Source: Chloroflexota bacterium
Lineage (GTDB): Bacteria > Chloroflexota > Dehalococcoidia > Tepidiformales > Tepidiformaceae
Length of the DNA stretch: 64,000 nt
Direction of reading: 5' to 3'
NCBI GenBank assembly: GCA_026710655.1
Contig: JAPOQN010000008.1
Span: 113,133 to 177,132, forward strand
Shown here piece after piece: positions 45,725 through 55,097 of the stretch. The translations under genes were made by a program, and so were the position numbers. The notes beneath the pieces are model-generated. The model had not been told where the DNA came from and searched no databases. It saw only the letters and a program-made list of their open reading frames with translations. Every line of letters begins with the position of its first letter. The first letter of the stretch is position 1.

Positions 45725-46897
45725 GTGTCCCTTAAGCCATTCCGTCTACTTGTTGTGCCGCTGGCCCTGCTCGCGCTGGGGCTGGCGCTGGCCGCCTGCT
45801 CCTCCAACGAGGAGTCGCCCGCGACGCCGGATCCCCCGGCGGCGGCGACGCCTGCTCCAACGGCGACCGCTACCGCTGAACCGACCGAGGCGCCGACGGA
45901 AGCGGCAACGGCGACGGCCGCTCCCACGGAGGCGGCCACACCAGAGCCGACGCCGGAACCGACGGCGGCGACGCGGTCGCTCAAGGGCGTGAAGGGAATC
46001 GTCGACCATACGAACATGGGCTGGCCGCGCGAGGTCGAGGGGCTGAACGGCGTCGTCAGCATTCCCGCGAAGCCGCTGCGCATCATCACGGCCTCGGTCG
46101 GGCATGACGAGATGACGCTGGCGATCGTGCCGAGCGACCGGTTGGTGGCCATCGGCGGGGCGACGAAGAACGAGACCTACTCGAACGTGGCCCACCTGGT
46201 GCAGGAGAAGGCGGAGATCTCGCGAGACCCGGAGGTCATCATCGCGCAGTCTCCAGATGTGGTCGTGACCAGTCCGTTCTTCCCAATCGAGGTGGTCGAA
46301 GCGCTCATGCGAGCGGGTATCCCCGTCATCCAGACGGAGCTGGAGCAGGGCCCGGAGTCGCGCATCGAAGCGATCCTGTTGATGGGCTACATCTACGGCG
46401 AAGAGGAGCGCGCCTGGGAGTTCGCCGACGAGGTGCAGGCGCGCTACGACGCACTCGTGGCAGTCACCAGCGTGCAGGAGCCAAAGCCGCGGGTCCTCGC
46501 CCTGACGCAGTACTCGGACACGCTCTGGGTCGCGGGCGGTCGGTCGACCGAGGGCGGTGTGATCACCGCAGCGGGCGGTCTGAACGCCGCCGAGGAAGCG
46601 GGAATCACCGGGAACCAGACGACGAGCCTCGAGGGCGTGATCGCAATGGCCCCGGACATCATCATCATTCCGCAGCCGGTTGCGTTCGGCGCGGAGGAGT
46701 TCCGGCAGAGCCTGCTGGAGCACGAGGCGCTGGCCGAGCTGCCGGCGATCAAGAACGGCGCGGTCTTCGTCGTGGAGAGCAAGCACTTCACGACGCTGTC
46801 GTACTGGAACATTCGCGGAGCGGAGGACCTGGCGCGCATGCTGTGGCCGGACGACTTCCCCGATCCGCCGGCGGAATCCTTCAGCCTGGCCGAGTAG
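45725..46897 (+). CDS. btuF: Cobalamin-binding lipoprotein (BtuF-like)
   Basis: A 390-aa periplasmic-binding-protein-type lipoprotein: signal peptide with lipobox LALAAC (Cys about residue 25), a long Ala/Thr/Pro/Glu linker (about residues 30-85), then a TroA-type fold (LRIITASVGHDEMTLAIVPSDRLVAIGG; SPDVVVTSPFFPIEVVEALMRAGIPVI; GGLNAAEEAGI). It begins at GTG 45725 with AAAGGAG. It delivers corrinoid to BtuCD. Confidence 0.88.
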   Translation: MSLKPFRLLVVPLALLALGLALAACSSNEESPATPDPPAAATPAPTATATAEPTEAPTEAATATAAPTEAATPEPTPEPTAATRSLKGVKGIVDHTNMGWPREVEGLNGVVSIPAKPLRIITASVGHDEMTLAIVPSDRLVAIGGATKNETYSNVAHLVQEKAEISRDPEVIIAQSPDVVVTSPFFPIEVVEALMRAGIPVIQTELEQGPESRIEAILLMGYIYGEEERAWEFADEVQARYDALVAVTSVQEPKPRVLALTQYSDTLWVAGGRSTEGGVITAAGGLNAAEEAGITGNQTTSLEGVIAMAPDIIIIPQPVAFGAEEFRQSLLEHEALAELPAIKNGAVFVVESKHFTTLSYWNIRGAEDLARMLWPDDFPDPPAESFSLAE

Positions 46898-46905
46898 GTG
46901 GCGAT

Positions 46906-47805
46906 ATGAGCACGAACGGACACACTCCCGCACTGGCACGGGTCGACGCGCAGGCCGTCTCCTTCAGCGTCGAGGCGAAGACGCTGCTGGACCGGGTCGA
47001 CATGCGCGCGGAGCGGGGCCAATTCGTCGGACTGATCGGCCCGAACGGGGCGGGCAAGTCGACCCTGCTGCGGACGCTCTCGGGAGTGCTGCGGCACCAG
47101 CAGGGGGCGGTCTGGCTGGAGGGCTCGGACCTGGGGGCAATGCCAGCCAGGGACGTGGCCGCGATGCTCGCGCTGGTCCCGCAGATCGCGCCCTACACGC
47201 AGGGCTTCACGGCCTTCGAGCTCGTGCTCATGGGGCGCTATCCCCACCTGGGGCGGTTCGCGGTGGAGGGGCAGGCGGACGACCGTATCGCCCGCGATGC
47301 GATGCTCCTGACCGAGACCGATCACTTCGCCCCGCGAACGCTGGACACGCTCTCGGGTGGGGAGCGCCAGCGGGTGTTCCTGGCGCGGGCGCTGGCGCAG
47401 CAGCCGCGCGTGCTGCTGCTGGACGAACCGACCTCGAACCTCGACATCCTGCACCAGCTCACGATCCTCGGGCTGGTCCGGCAGCTGGTGGACAACGGCC
47501 TGACGGCGATCGCGGCCATCCACGACCTGAATCTCGCGGCGCGCTACTGCGACCGGCTGGTGCTGCTGAGCAACGGCGGGGTGGTCACCGAGGGGGAGCC
47601 GGAGGACGTGCTGACGCCGGAGACGATCGAGTCGGCGTTCGGGGTGCGGTCGGCAATCTACCGCGAGCCGGTGACGGGCGCCCTCGCCATCAGCCTGATC
47701 GAGCCGGCAGCGGGGGCGGATGCCGTCGCGCACACCGGCAGCGAGGGTGAGAACGGCCGGACTCCAGCCGGCGGGAACGGTGTGGCCAGTGCCATCCGAG
47801 GATGA
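46906..47805 (+). CDS. btuD: Cobalamin ABC transporter ATPase (BtuD-like)
   Basis: A 299-aa ABC ATPase: Walker A GPNGAGKST, signature LSGGERQR, Walker B VLLLDEPTSNLD and the switch histidine in AAIHDLNLAARY. The C-terminal 40 residues are extra and extend over the start of cobO (overlap 26 nt). It energises corrinoid import. Confidence 0.92.
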   Translation: MSTNGHTPALARVDAQAVSFSVEAKTLLDRVDMRAERGQFVGLIGPNGAGKSTLLRTLSGVLRHQQGAVWLEGSDLGAMPARDVAAMLALVPQIAPYTQGFTAFELVLMGRYPHLGRFAVEGQADDRIARDAMLLTETDHFAPRTLDTLSGGERQRVFLARALAQQPRVLLLDEPTSNLDILHQLTILGLVRQLVDNGLTAIAAIHDLNLAARYCDRLVLLSNGGVVTEGEPEDVLTPETIESAFGVRSAIYREPVTGALAISLIEPAAGADAVAHTGSEGENGRTPAGGNGVASAIRG

Positions 47806-48382
47806 CGCGGTAGACGCAGGCACCGTCGAGGGGGACGCCCCGGCAACAGGGTCCCGGCGGGTGCGGCACGGCCTGGTCGTCGTCAACACGGGCGAGGGCA
47901 AGGGGAAGACGACCGCTGCGCTGGGCGTCCTGTTCCGGGCGTGGGGGCGGGACTATCGGGTGCGGATGTTCCAGTTCATCAAGCACTCGACCGCGCGTTT
48001 CGGGGAGCATCGAGCGGCGAAGAAGCTCGACATTCGAATCGAGGCGATGGGGGACGGCTTCACCTGGCTCTCGAAGGACATGGACCAGACGACGGCGCTG
48101 GCCGTGGCCCAGTGGGAGCGCTGCAAGGAGGCGATCCTGGCGGGCGGCGAGGACATCATCATCCTCGACGAGTTCACCTACGCCATGCACTACGGCTGGG
48201 TGGAGGTCGCCGACGTGATCGAGACGCTGCGGCGGAGGCCGGAGGGGATGCACGTCATCATCACCGGCAGGTACGCGCCCGAGGAGTTGGTCGAGTACGC
48301 GGACCTCGTGACGGAAATGAAGCTGATCAAGCACCCGTACGAGGAGCAGGGCATCCGCGCCCAGCCGGGGCTGGAGTTCTAG
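47780..48382 (+). CDS. cobO: Cob(I)yrinic acid a,c-diamide adenosyltransferase
   Basis: A 200-aa CobA/CobO/BtuR-type ATP:corrinoid adenosyltransferase. P-loop NTGEGKGKTTAALG, then FQFIKH and LDEFTYAMHYGW, are the family signature. It adds the 5'-deoxyadenosyl upper ligand. Start is GTG 47780 or 47789; GGCGGGAA precedes the former. It is co-transcribed with btuD. Confidence 0.9.
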   Translation: MWPVPSEDDAVDAGTVEGDAPATGSRRVRHGLVVVNTGEGKGKTTAALGVLFRAWGRDYRVRMFQFIKHSTARFGEHRAAKKLDIRIEAMGDGFTWLSKDMDQTTALAVAQWERCKEAILAGGEDIIILDEFTYAMHYGWVEVADVIETLRRRPEGMHVIITGRYAPEELVEYADLVTEMKLIKHPYEEQGIRAQPGLEF

Positions 48383-48384
48383 CG

Positions 48385-49446
48385 ATGTCGGTGGCGGACG
48401 TGGTGGCAGGGATCGGACCGGCGGACCCGGTCGCGCGAGAGGCCGCGCGGCTGAGACAGGCACGTTTGACGAAGCCGCCGGGGAGCCTCGGGAGGCTGGA
48501 GGAGCTGTCGCTGCAGGTAGCGGCGATCCAGGGGACGGAGTGCCCGGTCGTCCGGGGGAAGGCGGTCGTGGTGGCGGCGGCTGACCACGGGGTGGTGGCG
48601 CAGGGCGTCACGGGGTATCCGCAGGAAGTCACCGCGCAGATGGTGCTGAACTTCCTGGCGGGCGGGGCGGCCGTGAGCGTGCTGGCCCGGCGCCAGGGCG
48701 TACGGCTTGTCGTGGTCGATGCGGGGGTGGCCACGCCACTGGCGCCGCACCCGGAGCTCCGCGCGCTGGGCATCGGGCCTGGCACGGCCGACATGACGCA
48801 GGGGCCGGCGATGTCGCGGGAAGAGGCGGAGGCCTGCGTGCTGGCCGGCGTCGGGATTGCGCGAGAGCTGGCGGATGAGGGGGCGGAGGTCGTCGGGACA
48901 GGGGACATGGGTATCGGGAATACGACGGCCTCGAGCGCCATCACGGCGGCGCTCACGGGCAGGCCCGCGCGCCAGACGACCGGTCGGGGGACGGGCCGGA
49001 ACGACGAGGAGTTGGAGCACAAGGTGGCGGTGGTCGAGCGGGCGCTGGCGGTGAACCAGCCCGACGCGGGGGACGGGCTGGACGTGCTCGCGAAAGTGGG
49101 TGGCTTCGAGATCGGCGTGCTGGCGGGGGTGGTGCTGGGCGGGGCGCTCACGCGCCGCGTCGTGGTGCTCGACGGGTTCATTTCGGGGGCGGCAGCGCTG
49201 GTAGCGCACAGCCTCTGCCCGACGGTCGCCGACTACCTCGTGGCCTCACACCTCTCGGCGGAGGCATGGCACGGGGTCGTGCTCTCGCACCTGGGGCTGC
49301 GGCCGCTGCTGGACCTGGGGATGCGGCTGGGGGAGGGCACGGGAGCGGTGCTGGCCATAGGGCTGGTCGAGGCGGCGGCTTCGTGCCTGACGGAGATGGC
49401 GACGTTCGACGAGGCGGGGGTCTCCGGCGCGGATTCCGGAGACTGA
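48385..49446 (+). CDS. cobT: Nicotinate-nucleotide--dimethylbenzimidazole phosphoribosyltransferase
   Basis: A 353-aa CobT that makes alpha-ribazole phosphate from nicotinate mononucleotide and a lower-ligand base. LTKPPGSLGRLEELS, AAADHGVVAQGVTGYPQEVT, GDMGIGNTTASSA and the C-terminal RLGEGTGAVLA containing the catalytic glutamate are all present. It starts 2 bp after the cobO stop. Confidence 0.95.
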   Translation: MSVADVVAGIGPADPVAREAARLRQARLTKPPGSLGRLEELSLQVAAIQGTECPVVRGKAVVVAAADHGVVAQGVTGYPQEVTAQMVLNFLAGGAAVSVLARRQGVRLVVVDAGVATPLAPHPELRALGIGPGTADMTQGPAMSREEAEACVLAGVGIARELADEGAEVVGTGDMGIGNTTASSAITAALTGRPARQTTGRGTGRNDEELEHKVAVVERALAVNQPDAGDGLDVLAKVGGFEIGVLAGVVLGGALTRRVVVLDGFISGAAALVAHSLCPTVADYLVASHLSAEAWHGVVLSHLGLRPLLDLGMRLGEGTGAVLAIGLVEAAASCLTEMATFDEAGVSGADSGD

Positions 49447-49460
49447 GGCGGAGGGATGGG

Positions 49461-50222
49461 GTGACGAGCCTGCGGCTGGCCATCGGCTTCCTGACGGTGC
49501 TTCCGGTGGCGCCGGCGGGAGAGGCGCGGATGGGTCCGGCGCGGGCGTGGTTCCCGCTGGTGGGGCTGGGGCTGGGAGGGATCCTGCTGGGGCTCGATGT
49601 GGCGGCGCGGGAGGGGCTGCCGGCGCTGGTGGTGGGGGCGATCCTCGTGGCGGCCCTGCTCGTGCTGACGCGAGCGATTCACACGGAGGGCTTCCTCGAC
49701 TGCTGCGACGGGCTGTTCGGCGGCTACGCGCGCGAGGAGCGGCTGCGCATCCTGCGGGACACGCACGTCGGGGCGTTCGCGGTCATCGGCGGGGCCGCCC
49801 TGCTGCTGCTGAAGTGGAGCGCCCTCGCCGGCATCCCGGACGAGGCGCGCACGGGACTGCTGCTGGTGTTCCCGTGCCTGTCGCGACTCGGCATGGTCGC
49901 GACGATGGCGCTGTTCCCATACGCGCGGGAACGGGGGCTGGGCACATCGTTCCAGGAGGGACGCACCCGGTGGCAGGTGGGGTTCGGACTGGCCACCGCA
50001 GTGGCGGCCGGCGTGCTGTTCCTCGGGGGCGGGGGGGCGATCCTGCTGGGCATCGTGGTCGTGGTGTCGCTGGGGCTGGGGCGGTGGATAACGGGGATGC
50101 TCGGCGGGATGACGGGCGACACCTACGGGGCGGTCAACGAGGTGGGGGAGGTGGCCGTGCTGGTCCTGGGGATCGCGTTGTTTTCGGCGATTCCGGAGAT
50201 CTTCGGAGCGCCGCTCTGGTAG
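49461..50222 (+). CDS. cobS: Adenosylcobinamide-GDP ribazoletransferase (cobalamin synthase)
   Basis: A 253-aa integral membrane protein that joins alpha-ribazole to adenosylcobinamide-GDP. Conserved pieces: LAIGFLTVLPV at the start, TEGFLDCCDGLFGGY (the metal-binding Asp region), ILRDTHVGAFAVIGG and the late GMTGDTYGAVNEVGE. It begins at GTG 49461 after GGAGGGAT. Confidence 0.93.
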   Translation: MTSLRLAIGFLTVLPVAPAGEARMGPARAWFPLVGLGLGGILLGLDVAAREGLPALVVGAILVAALLVLTRAIHTEGFLDCCDGLFGGYAREERLRILRDTHVGAFAVIGGAALLLLKWSALAGIPDEARTGLLLVFPCLSRLGMVATMALFPYARERGLGTSFQEGRTRWQVGFGLATAVAAGVLFLGGGGAILLGIVVVVSLGLGRWITGMLGGMTGDTYGAVNEVGEVAVLVLGIALFSAIPEIFGAPLW

Positions 50223-50246
50223 ACACAGAGTCGTGAGGAGCACCAT

Positions 50247-50786
50247 GTGAGCAAGCGACTGACGCTGGTCCTGGGAGGCGCACGGGCGGGGAAGAGCACG
50301 TACGCGCAGCAGCTGGCGGCGAGCGCCGAACGCGTCCTGTTCGTGGCGACGGCGGAGGCGGGCGACCGGGACATGGAGGCGCGCATCGCCGCGCATCAAG
50401 CGAGCCGGCCGGCGGCGTGGGACACGCTCGAGGAGCCCCTCGACCTCGTCGGGTCGCTGGCGCCGGTGGCGGATCGCTACGACACGGTCCTGCTGGACTG
50501 CCTGACCCTCTGGGTAAGCAACCTGCTGCTGCAGGGCTCGGAGGCCGAACCGGTCGACATTCCGGAGGAGGTGGGACGGCTGCTGGCAGCGTACGAGGAG
50601 GGGTCTGCCTCCTGGGTCGTGGTCAGCAACGAGGTGGGGCTGGGTGTGGTGCCTCCGACCGAGCTGGGGCGGCGCTACGCGGACGAGCTCGGGCGGGCGA
50701 ACCAGATCGTGGCGGCGGCAGCGGACGACGCGTACTTCATGGCGGCGGGGCTGCCGCTCAACCTGAAGGCGCTGAGCCGGGAGTAG
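50247..50786 (+). CDS. cobU: Adenosylcobinamide kinase / adenosylcobinamide-phosphate guanylyltransferase
   Basis: A 179-aa CobU: P-loop GGARAGKSTYAQ, VATAEAGDRDMEARIAAHQASRP (containing the GMP-accepting histidine), LLDCLTLWVSNLLL and VSNEVGLGVVP. It phosphorylates and guanylates adenosylcobinamide. GTG start at 50247. Last gene on this strand of the locus, 9 bp from the convergent cobQ. Confidence 0.95.
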   Translation: MSKRLTLVLGGARAGKSTYAQQLAASAERVLFVATAEAGDRDMEARIAAHQASRPAAWDTLEEPLDLVGSLAPVADRYDTVLLDCLTLWVSNLLLQGSEAEPVDIPEEVGRLLAAYEEGSASWVVVSNEVGLGVVPPTELGRRYADELGRANQIVAAAADDAYFMAAGLPLNLKALSRE

Positions 50787-50795
50787 GCGCCGCCT

Positions 50796-52325
50796 TCAAC
50801 GATCCAGGCCCATCACGCGGGACACCAACTCCATGTCGAGGTTGTCGCGCACGAGCGCGGCCAGCTTGTCGTACTCGGCGTCGGGGTCGATGTCGTCGGT
50901 GGGAGGGGGCAGGGCGGCGCCCTTGCGGCTCGCGACGAACTCCAGGACGGCCCGGCGGAGGTCGCGGTTGTGGAAGAGGCCGTGGAGGTAGGTGCCCAGC
51001 GTCAGCCCTTCCTCGTCGAGGGCGCCGTCGGGCGAGTCCACGCGCCGACCCGAGCGCGTGTCGATGAGGAACGGGGAGGCCGCGTCCTCCCGGGGCGAGA
51101 CGCCCATGTGGATCTCGTAGGCGGTGAGCTCCGCGCCCTCGCAGCCTCTGAGAAGGCCGCGACCCTCGGACACGCGTCCCTTCGCCTGGTGGGTGACCTT
51201 CTCCCGCAGGAAGGTGGTGGAGGTCGGCAGGAGGCCGAGCCCCTCGGTGACGGGCCGTCGCGATTCGACGCCGTCGGGGTCGTGCAGCTCGCGACCGAGC
51301 ATCTGGTAGCCGGCGCAGATGCCGATGATAGGAGTCCCTTCGCGACGCGCCTCGACGACGCGGCCGGCGAGACCCTGTGCCCGCAGCCAGGCGAGGTCGT
51401 CGGCGGTCGTCTTACTGCCGGGGATGACGACGAGGTCGGGGGCGCCGAACGCTTCGGCGGAGGCAACGTAGCGAACGCGCACACCGGGCTCGTGACGGAG
51501 CGGGTCGAAGTCGTCGAAGTTGGCGATGTGGGGGAGGCGCAGGACGGCGATGTCGACGACCGTGCCAGCGGCGCTCTCGGACCCGGGCTCGATACCGAGG
51601 GAGTCCTCTTCGGGGATGTGGATATCGAAGAACCAGGGCAGCACGCCGGCGACGGGCACGCCCGTGCGTTCCTCCAGGAATTCCAGGCCCGAGGTCAGAA
51701 GGGAGGGGTCGCCGCGGAACTTGTTGATGACGTGGCCCTTCACCAGCGCCTGCTCCTCGGGGTCGAGGAGGACCATGGTGCCGACGAGCTGGGCGAAGAC
51801 CCCGCCCCTGTCGATATCGCCGACGAGTAGCACGGGCGCCTGCGCGTAAAGGGCGACGCGCATGTTGACGATGTCGGACTGCTTCAGGTTGATTTCGGCA
51901 GGACTGCCGGCGCCCTCGATGACGACGACGTCGTATTCGGCGCGGAGGGAGTCGAGGGCGGCGGTCACTTCCCCCCAGATGCCCGGCTTCATCTCGTGGT
52001 ACTCACGAGCAGAGCGGACGGCGCGGGGGCGACCCATGACGACGACCTGCGAACGGGCCTCGGCCTCGGGCTTGAGCAGGACGGGGTTCATCTCGACCCG
52101 GGGTTCGACCATGGCGGCGGCGGCCTGGACCGCCTGTGAGCGGCCAATCTCGCCGCCATCGGGGGTGACGTACGAGTTGAGGGACATGTTCTGGGCCTTG
52201 AACGGAGCGACCTCGTAACCGTCCCGGGCGAAGATGCGGCAGAGGGCGGCGGTCAGGATGGACTTGCCCGCGTGGGACGACGTGCCCTGGACCATGATGA
52301 CCTTCGCGGGTTCGCGGCTACTCAC
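50796..52325 (-). CDS. cobQ: Cobyric acid synthase (glutamine-hydrolysing)
   Basis: A 509-aa CobQ/CbiP that amidates side chains b, d, e and g of adenosylcobyrinic a,c-diamide. The N-terminal synthetase domain has QGTSSHAGKSILTAALCRIF and FKAQNMSLNSYVTPDGGEIG; the C-terminal type 1 glutaminase domain has the nucleophile in GICAGYQMLG and the LGTYLHGLFHN histidine. The GTG at 52325 overlaps the end of the upstream cobD gene by 8 bp; open sequence further upstream is antisense. Confidence 0.95.
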   Translation of the reverse strand: MSSREPAKVIMVQGTSSHAGKSILTAALCRIFARDGYEVAPFKAQNMSLNSYVTPDGGEIGRSQAVQAAAAMVEPRVEMNPVLLKPEAEARSQVVVMGRPRAVRSAREYHEMKPGIWGEVTAALDSLRAEYDVVVIEGAGSPAEINLKQSDIVNMRVALYAQAPVLLVGDIDRGGVFAQLVGTMVLLDPEEQALVKGHVINKFRGDPSLLTSGLEFLEERTGVPVAGVLPWFFDIHIPEEDSLGIEPGSESAAGTVVDIAVLRLPHIANFDDFDPLRHEPGVRVRYVASAEAFGAPDLVVIPGSKTTADDLAWLRAQGLAGRVVEARREGTPIIGICAGYQMLGRELHDPDGVESRRPVTEGLGLLPTSTTFLREKVTHQAKGRVSEGRGLLRGCEGAELTAYEIHMGVSPREDAASPFLIDTRSGRRVDSPDGALDEEGLTLGTYLHGLFHNRDLRRAVLEFVASRKGAALPPPTDDIDPDAEYDKLAALVRDNLDMELVSRVMGLDR

Positions 52326-53385
52326 CGGCCAGCACCTCGCGGAGCGCCTCGACGAGCCGGGCGCAGTCGGCGGTCGTGCGGATGGCGATGCGGATGTGCA
52401 TGGGCAGGCCGAAGGAGGCGCAGTTCCGCACGGCGATGCCCCGGCGGAGGAGAGCGCTCCGCACGCTCGCGGCATCGCCGACCCTGACCAGCACGAAGTT
52501 GGCGGCGGACGGTGTCGGGGCCAGACCGAGGGCGTCCAGGTCGGCGCAGAGCTGCGCTTTCGCCTCGCGGATGACGGCCCTCGCGGCATCGACGTGTGCG
52601 TCGTCGTCCAGGGCAGCGAGGCCGGCGGCCTGCGCGGGGGCGTTCACGCTCCAGGCGTGCTGGAGCCCACGGGCTCCCTCGACGACCTCCGGCTGGGCCA
52701 CCAGGTAGCCGAGCCGGACCCCCGCGAGGGCGTGGTCCTTGGTCATCGAGCGCAGGATGGCGACGTTCCCCGAGCCCAGGAGGGGAAGCGACTCCCACGG
52801 GCAGTCGGCGAGGGGCGCGTAGGCATCGTCCAGCACGAGCAGGCCGTGCTCGCCCACGGCGGCGGCCACCTGCTCCAGTGCGTCGCGATCGAGATACAGG
52901 CCGGTCGGGTTGTTCGGGTTGCAGAGGAAGACGACTGCGGGGCGCAGGTCGCGGATCGTGTCCGCCGCTTCGTCGATGGACCAGCGGAAATGCTCGGCTT
53001 CGCTCGCCGGGAGCTCGTGGACCTCCGCACCGGCAGCAGTGGCGGCGGGTTCGTACTCGCCGAAGGTCGGGGTGAAGATGGCGCAGCGCTGGCCCGGCCG
53101 GAGGCGGGAGCGGGCCAGCAGATGGATGAGCTCGGTGGAGCCGTTCCCGACGAGGATGTTGCCCGCGCCGATGCCGAGGCGGGCAGCGAGGGCTTCGCGC
53201 AACACGAGGCTGTCGCGGTCGGGGTAGGCGGACAGGTCCGCCTCGGCGACGGCCTGCCTTACGCGGGGAGATGGGCCGAGGGGGTTGATGTTGGCGCTGA
53301 AGTCCAGCACCTCTTCGGGGCGCAGGCCGAGGGATCGCAGCTCGGCTGCGTCGAGGCCGCCGTGAACCGTTCTTGCGTTGCCCAT
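52318..53385 (-). CDS. cobD: L-threonine-phosphate decarboxylase (CobD/CobC family)
   Basis: A 355-aa fold-type I PLP enzyme near histidinol-phosphate aminotransferase. MGNARTVHGG at the start, DFSANINPLGPSP, NPNNPTGL, the aspartate in LVLDDAY and the PLP lysine in SMTKDHALAGVRLGY are typical of CobD, which makes (R)-1-amino-2-propanol phosphate. It sits between cbiB and cobQ, matching the pathway step. Confidence 0.9.
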   Translation of the reverse strand: MGNARTVHGGLDAAELRSLGLRPEEVLDFSANINPLGPSPRVRQAVAEADLSAYPDRDSLVLREALAARLGIGAGNILVGNGSTELIHLLARSRLRPGQRCAIFTPTFGEYEPAATAAGAEVHELPASEAEHFRWSIDEAADTIRDLRPAVVFLCNPNNPTGLYLDRDALEQVAAAVGEHGLLVLDDAYAPLADCPWESLPLLGSGNVAILRSMTKDHALAGVRLGYLVAQPEVVEGARGLQHAWSVNAPAQAAGLAALDDDAHVDAARAVIREAKAQLCADLDALGLAPTPSAANFVLVRVGDAASVRSALLRRGIAVRNCASFGLPMHIRIAIRTTADCARLVEALREVLAGE

Positions 53386-53395
53386 CACGACTCCA

Positions 53396-54352
53396 TCAGG
53401 CCATGACCGCGTGTCGCGCGGCCAGAAGGGCGAGGGCGGCGAGCACGGCGAGGACGGCCGTGTGCTCGGAGAGGCGCACGGCCAGACGGATGTCGCCAGG
53501 TTCGGGCTGGCGGAGACCCTCGCCGAGGCGGTAGTGGCCGGGCTTCTCCAGCTCGGTCCCGAGCAGGTGGGCCGCCGCGCCCATGGTCAATCCTGCGTTG
53601 GGGCTGGCGGTGAGATGGCGGTCGCGCAGCATGCCCCTCCAGGCGCGGGCGGCCGGGAGACGCATCAGGGCGCCGCTCACGAGGAGGAGGAAGGCACTGA
53701 TGCGAGCGGGTACGAAGTTGACCACGTCGTCGAGGCGGGCGGCGGCCTTGCCGAAGTATTCGTTGGGGCCGCGGTACCCGAGCATGCTGTCGAGGGTGTT
53801 CACGGCCCGGTAGGCTACCGCGCCCGGGACGCCCAGGATCGCGAAGGCCAGCCAGGGGCTGATGTAGCTGTCGGTCGTGTTCTCTGCAACGGACTCGACG
53901 GCGGCAGCGGCAACGAGGTGCGGGGTCAGCGTGGCGGCATCGCGGCTGACGAGGCTCCTGAGGCTCTCGCGAGCGTCGTCGAGGCGATTCCCCTCCAGAG
54001 CGCGACGCGTCGCTGCCCCGGCTGCAGAAAGGCCACGCACGGTGAAGGTGGTGCGGAGGATGAGAGCCCCCAGCAGCACGTAGGGGACAGGACCGAGCGC
54101 CACCAGCCCGGTCATGGCCAGCCAGGCCAGGAAACCCGAAGCCCCCACCAGAAGGACGACAACCGCGCAGCCGTAGAGGAAGGCGCCCGCGGGCGGCTTC
54201 GGCGCGAACCTGGCGAGCCAGCTCGTGGCGCGCCCCATCCAGACGACCGGATGAATCGCGTTCGGGGGTTCGGGCAGCAGGCGGTCGAGCGCCAACGCCA
54301 CCAGCAAGGCCAGCGCGTCCAGCAGGAAATGGCTCCACCACTCCGAGAACAT
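53396..54352 (-). CDS. cbiB: Adenosylcobinamide-phosphate synthase
   Basis: A 318-aa CbiB/CobD-type membrane protein that attaches aminopropanol (phosphate) to cobyric acid. Hallmarks: ALDRLLPEPPNAIHPVVWMGR, AAAAVESVAENTTDSYISPW, GYRGPNEYFGKAAARLDDVVNFVPAR and SPNAGLTMGAAAHLLG. First gene of the minus-strand arm. I see no B12 box upstream of it, so this arm may not be under riboswitch control. Confidence 0.94.
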   Translation of the reverse strand: MFSEWWSHFLLDALALLVALALDRLLPEPPNAIHPVVWMGRATSWLARFAPKPPAGAFLYGCAVVVLLVGASGFLAWLAMTGLVALGPVPYVLLGALILRTTFTVRGLSAAGAATRRALEGNRLDDARESLRSLVSRDAATLTPHLVAAAAVESVAENTTDSYISPWLAFAILGVPGAVAYRAVNTLDSMLGYRGPNEYFGKAAARLDDVVNFVPARISAFLLLVSGALMRLPAARAWRGMLRDRHLTASPNAGLTMGAAAHLLGTELEKPGHYRLGEGLRQPEPGDIRLAVRLSEHTAVLAVLAALALLAARHAVMA

Positions 54353-54620
54353 CGGCGAGGGCGATCATGGAGGGGACGTGGGTTCCGTGCAGCAGATAGG
54401 GGCGGGATCGAGACCGGGACGCTGGCTCAATTGCGCCGTTTTTCCCGAATTTGCCGGGCGGGAGCCTGCAAAACGGAGCGCGAGCTAGCACGTTCGCGCT
54501 ATCCCGGCCGGGCCTGTAGAGCCTCGATCGTCAGCACGCTCACAGGAAACAGCGTAAACTCCCGCATCAGAGCCGCAGAATAGTACATACTGTGCAACGC
54601 ACCTATTGTGGGAGCGACTC

Positions 54621-55097
54621 GTGCCTAACAACATACCTGAAGCCGTGCAAGAGGGACCCTCAGGAGAGGGCGTAAAGCCTGCCGATCTGGCAGAGGGGGT
54701 GGTGAGCCTCGTCAACGCGTTTGTGAAAGGCGTTGAGCGACAGATTTCACCCCTCGGCCTGACCAACATGGAATTCGCCCTCCTGAAGACCTTCCTCGAG
54801 AAAAACGAATGGACAGTCACCGGACTGGCGGAAGTGCTGCCGGCCGATGCTCCACGCATCAGCCGTGTGGTGACCAGGATGGTGGAGCGAGGCCTGCTGC
54901 GACGGCGGCGCCGGACGGATGACCGGCGCGTGGTCGAGCTGAGGCTCACCCGCGATGGTCAAGAGCTGATCGCGGACCTCCACGAGCGCGTGACAGCGCA
55001 CGAGGCCAGGCTCCTGGAAGGTGTGAGCGCCGAGGAGAAGGAAACGCTCCAGACGGTGACCGCCAAGGTGCTCGCGAACCACGCCGCTCTCCAGTAG
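54621..55097 (+). CDS. MarR family transcriptional regulator
   Basis: A 158-aa winged-helix regulator. The helix-turn-helix and wing are LTNMEFALLKTFLE, TVTGLAEVLPADAPRISRVVTRMVERGLL, RRRRRTDDRRVVELRLTRDGQ. Start at GTG 54621 after GGGAG. Upstream, AATAG ... CTATT and GTGC-AAC-GCAC pairs at about 54573-54610 may be its own operator. Possible targets are the acetyltransferase genes or the ABC exporter downstream (inference). Confidence 0.88.
   Translation: MPNNIPEAVQEGPSGEGVKPADLAEGVVSLVNAFVKGVERQISPLGLTNMEFALLKTFLEKNEWTVTGLAEVLPADAPRISRVVTRMVERGLLRRRRRTDDRRVVELRLTRDGQELIADLHERVTAHEARLLEGVSAEEKETLQTVTAKVLANHAALQ

Noticed and set aside
54353..54500. A possible second cobalamin riboswitch upstream of cbiB (minus strand contains GGGAAAAACGGCGCAA)
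   Set aside because: There is no B12 box (GCCAGGAGACCTGCC-like) and the other conserved segments do not line up.
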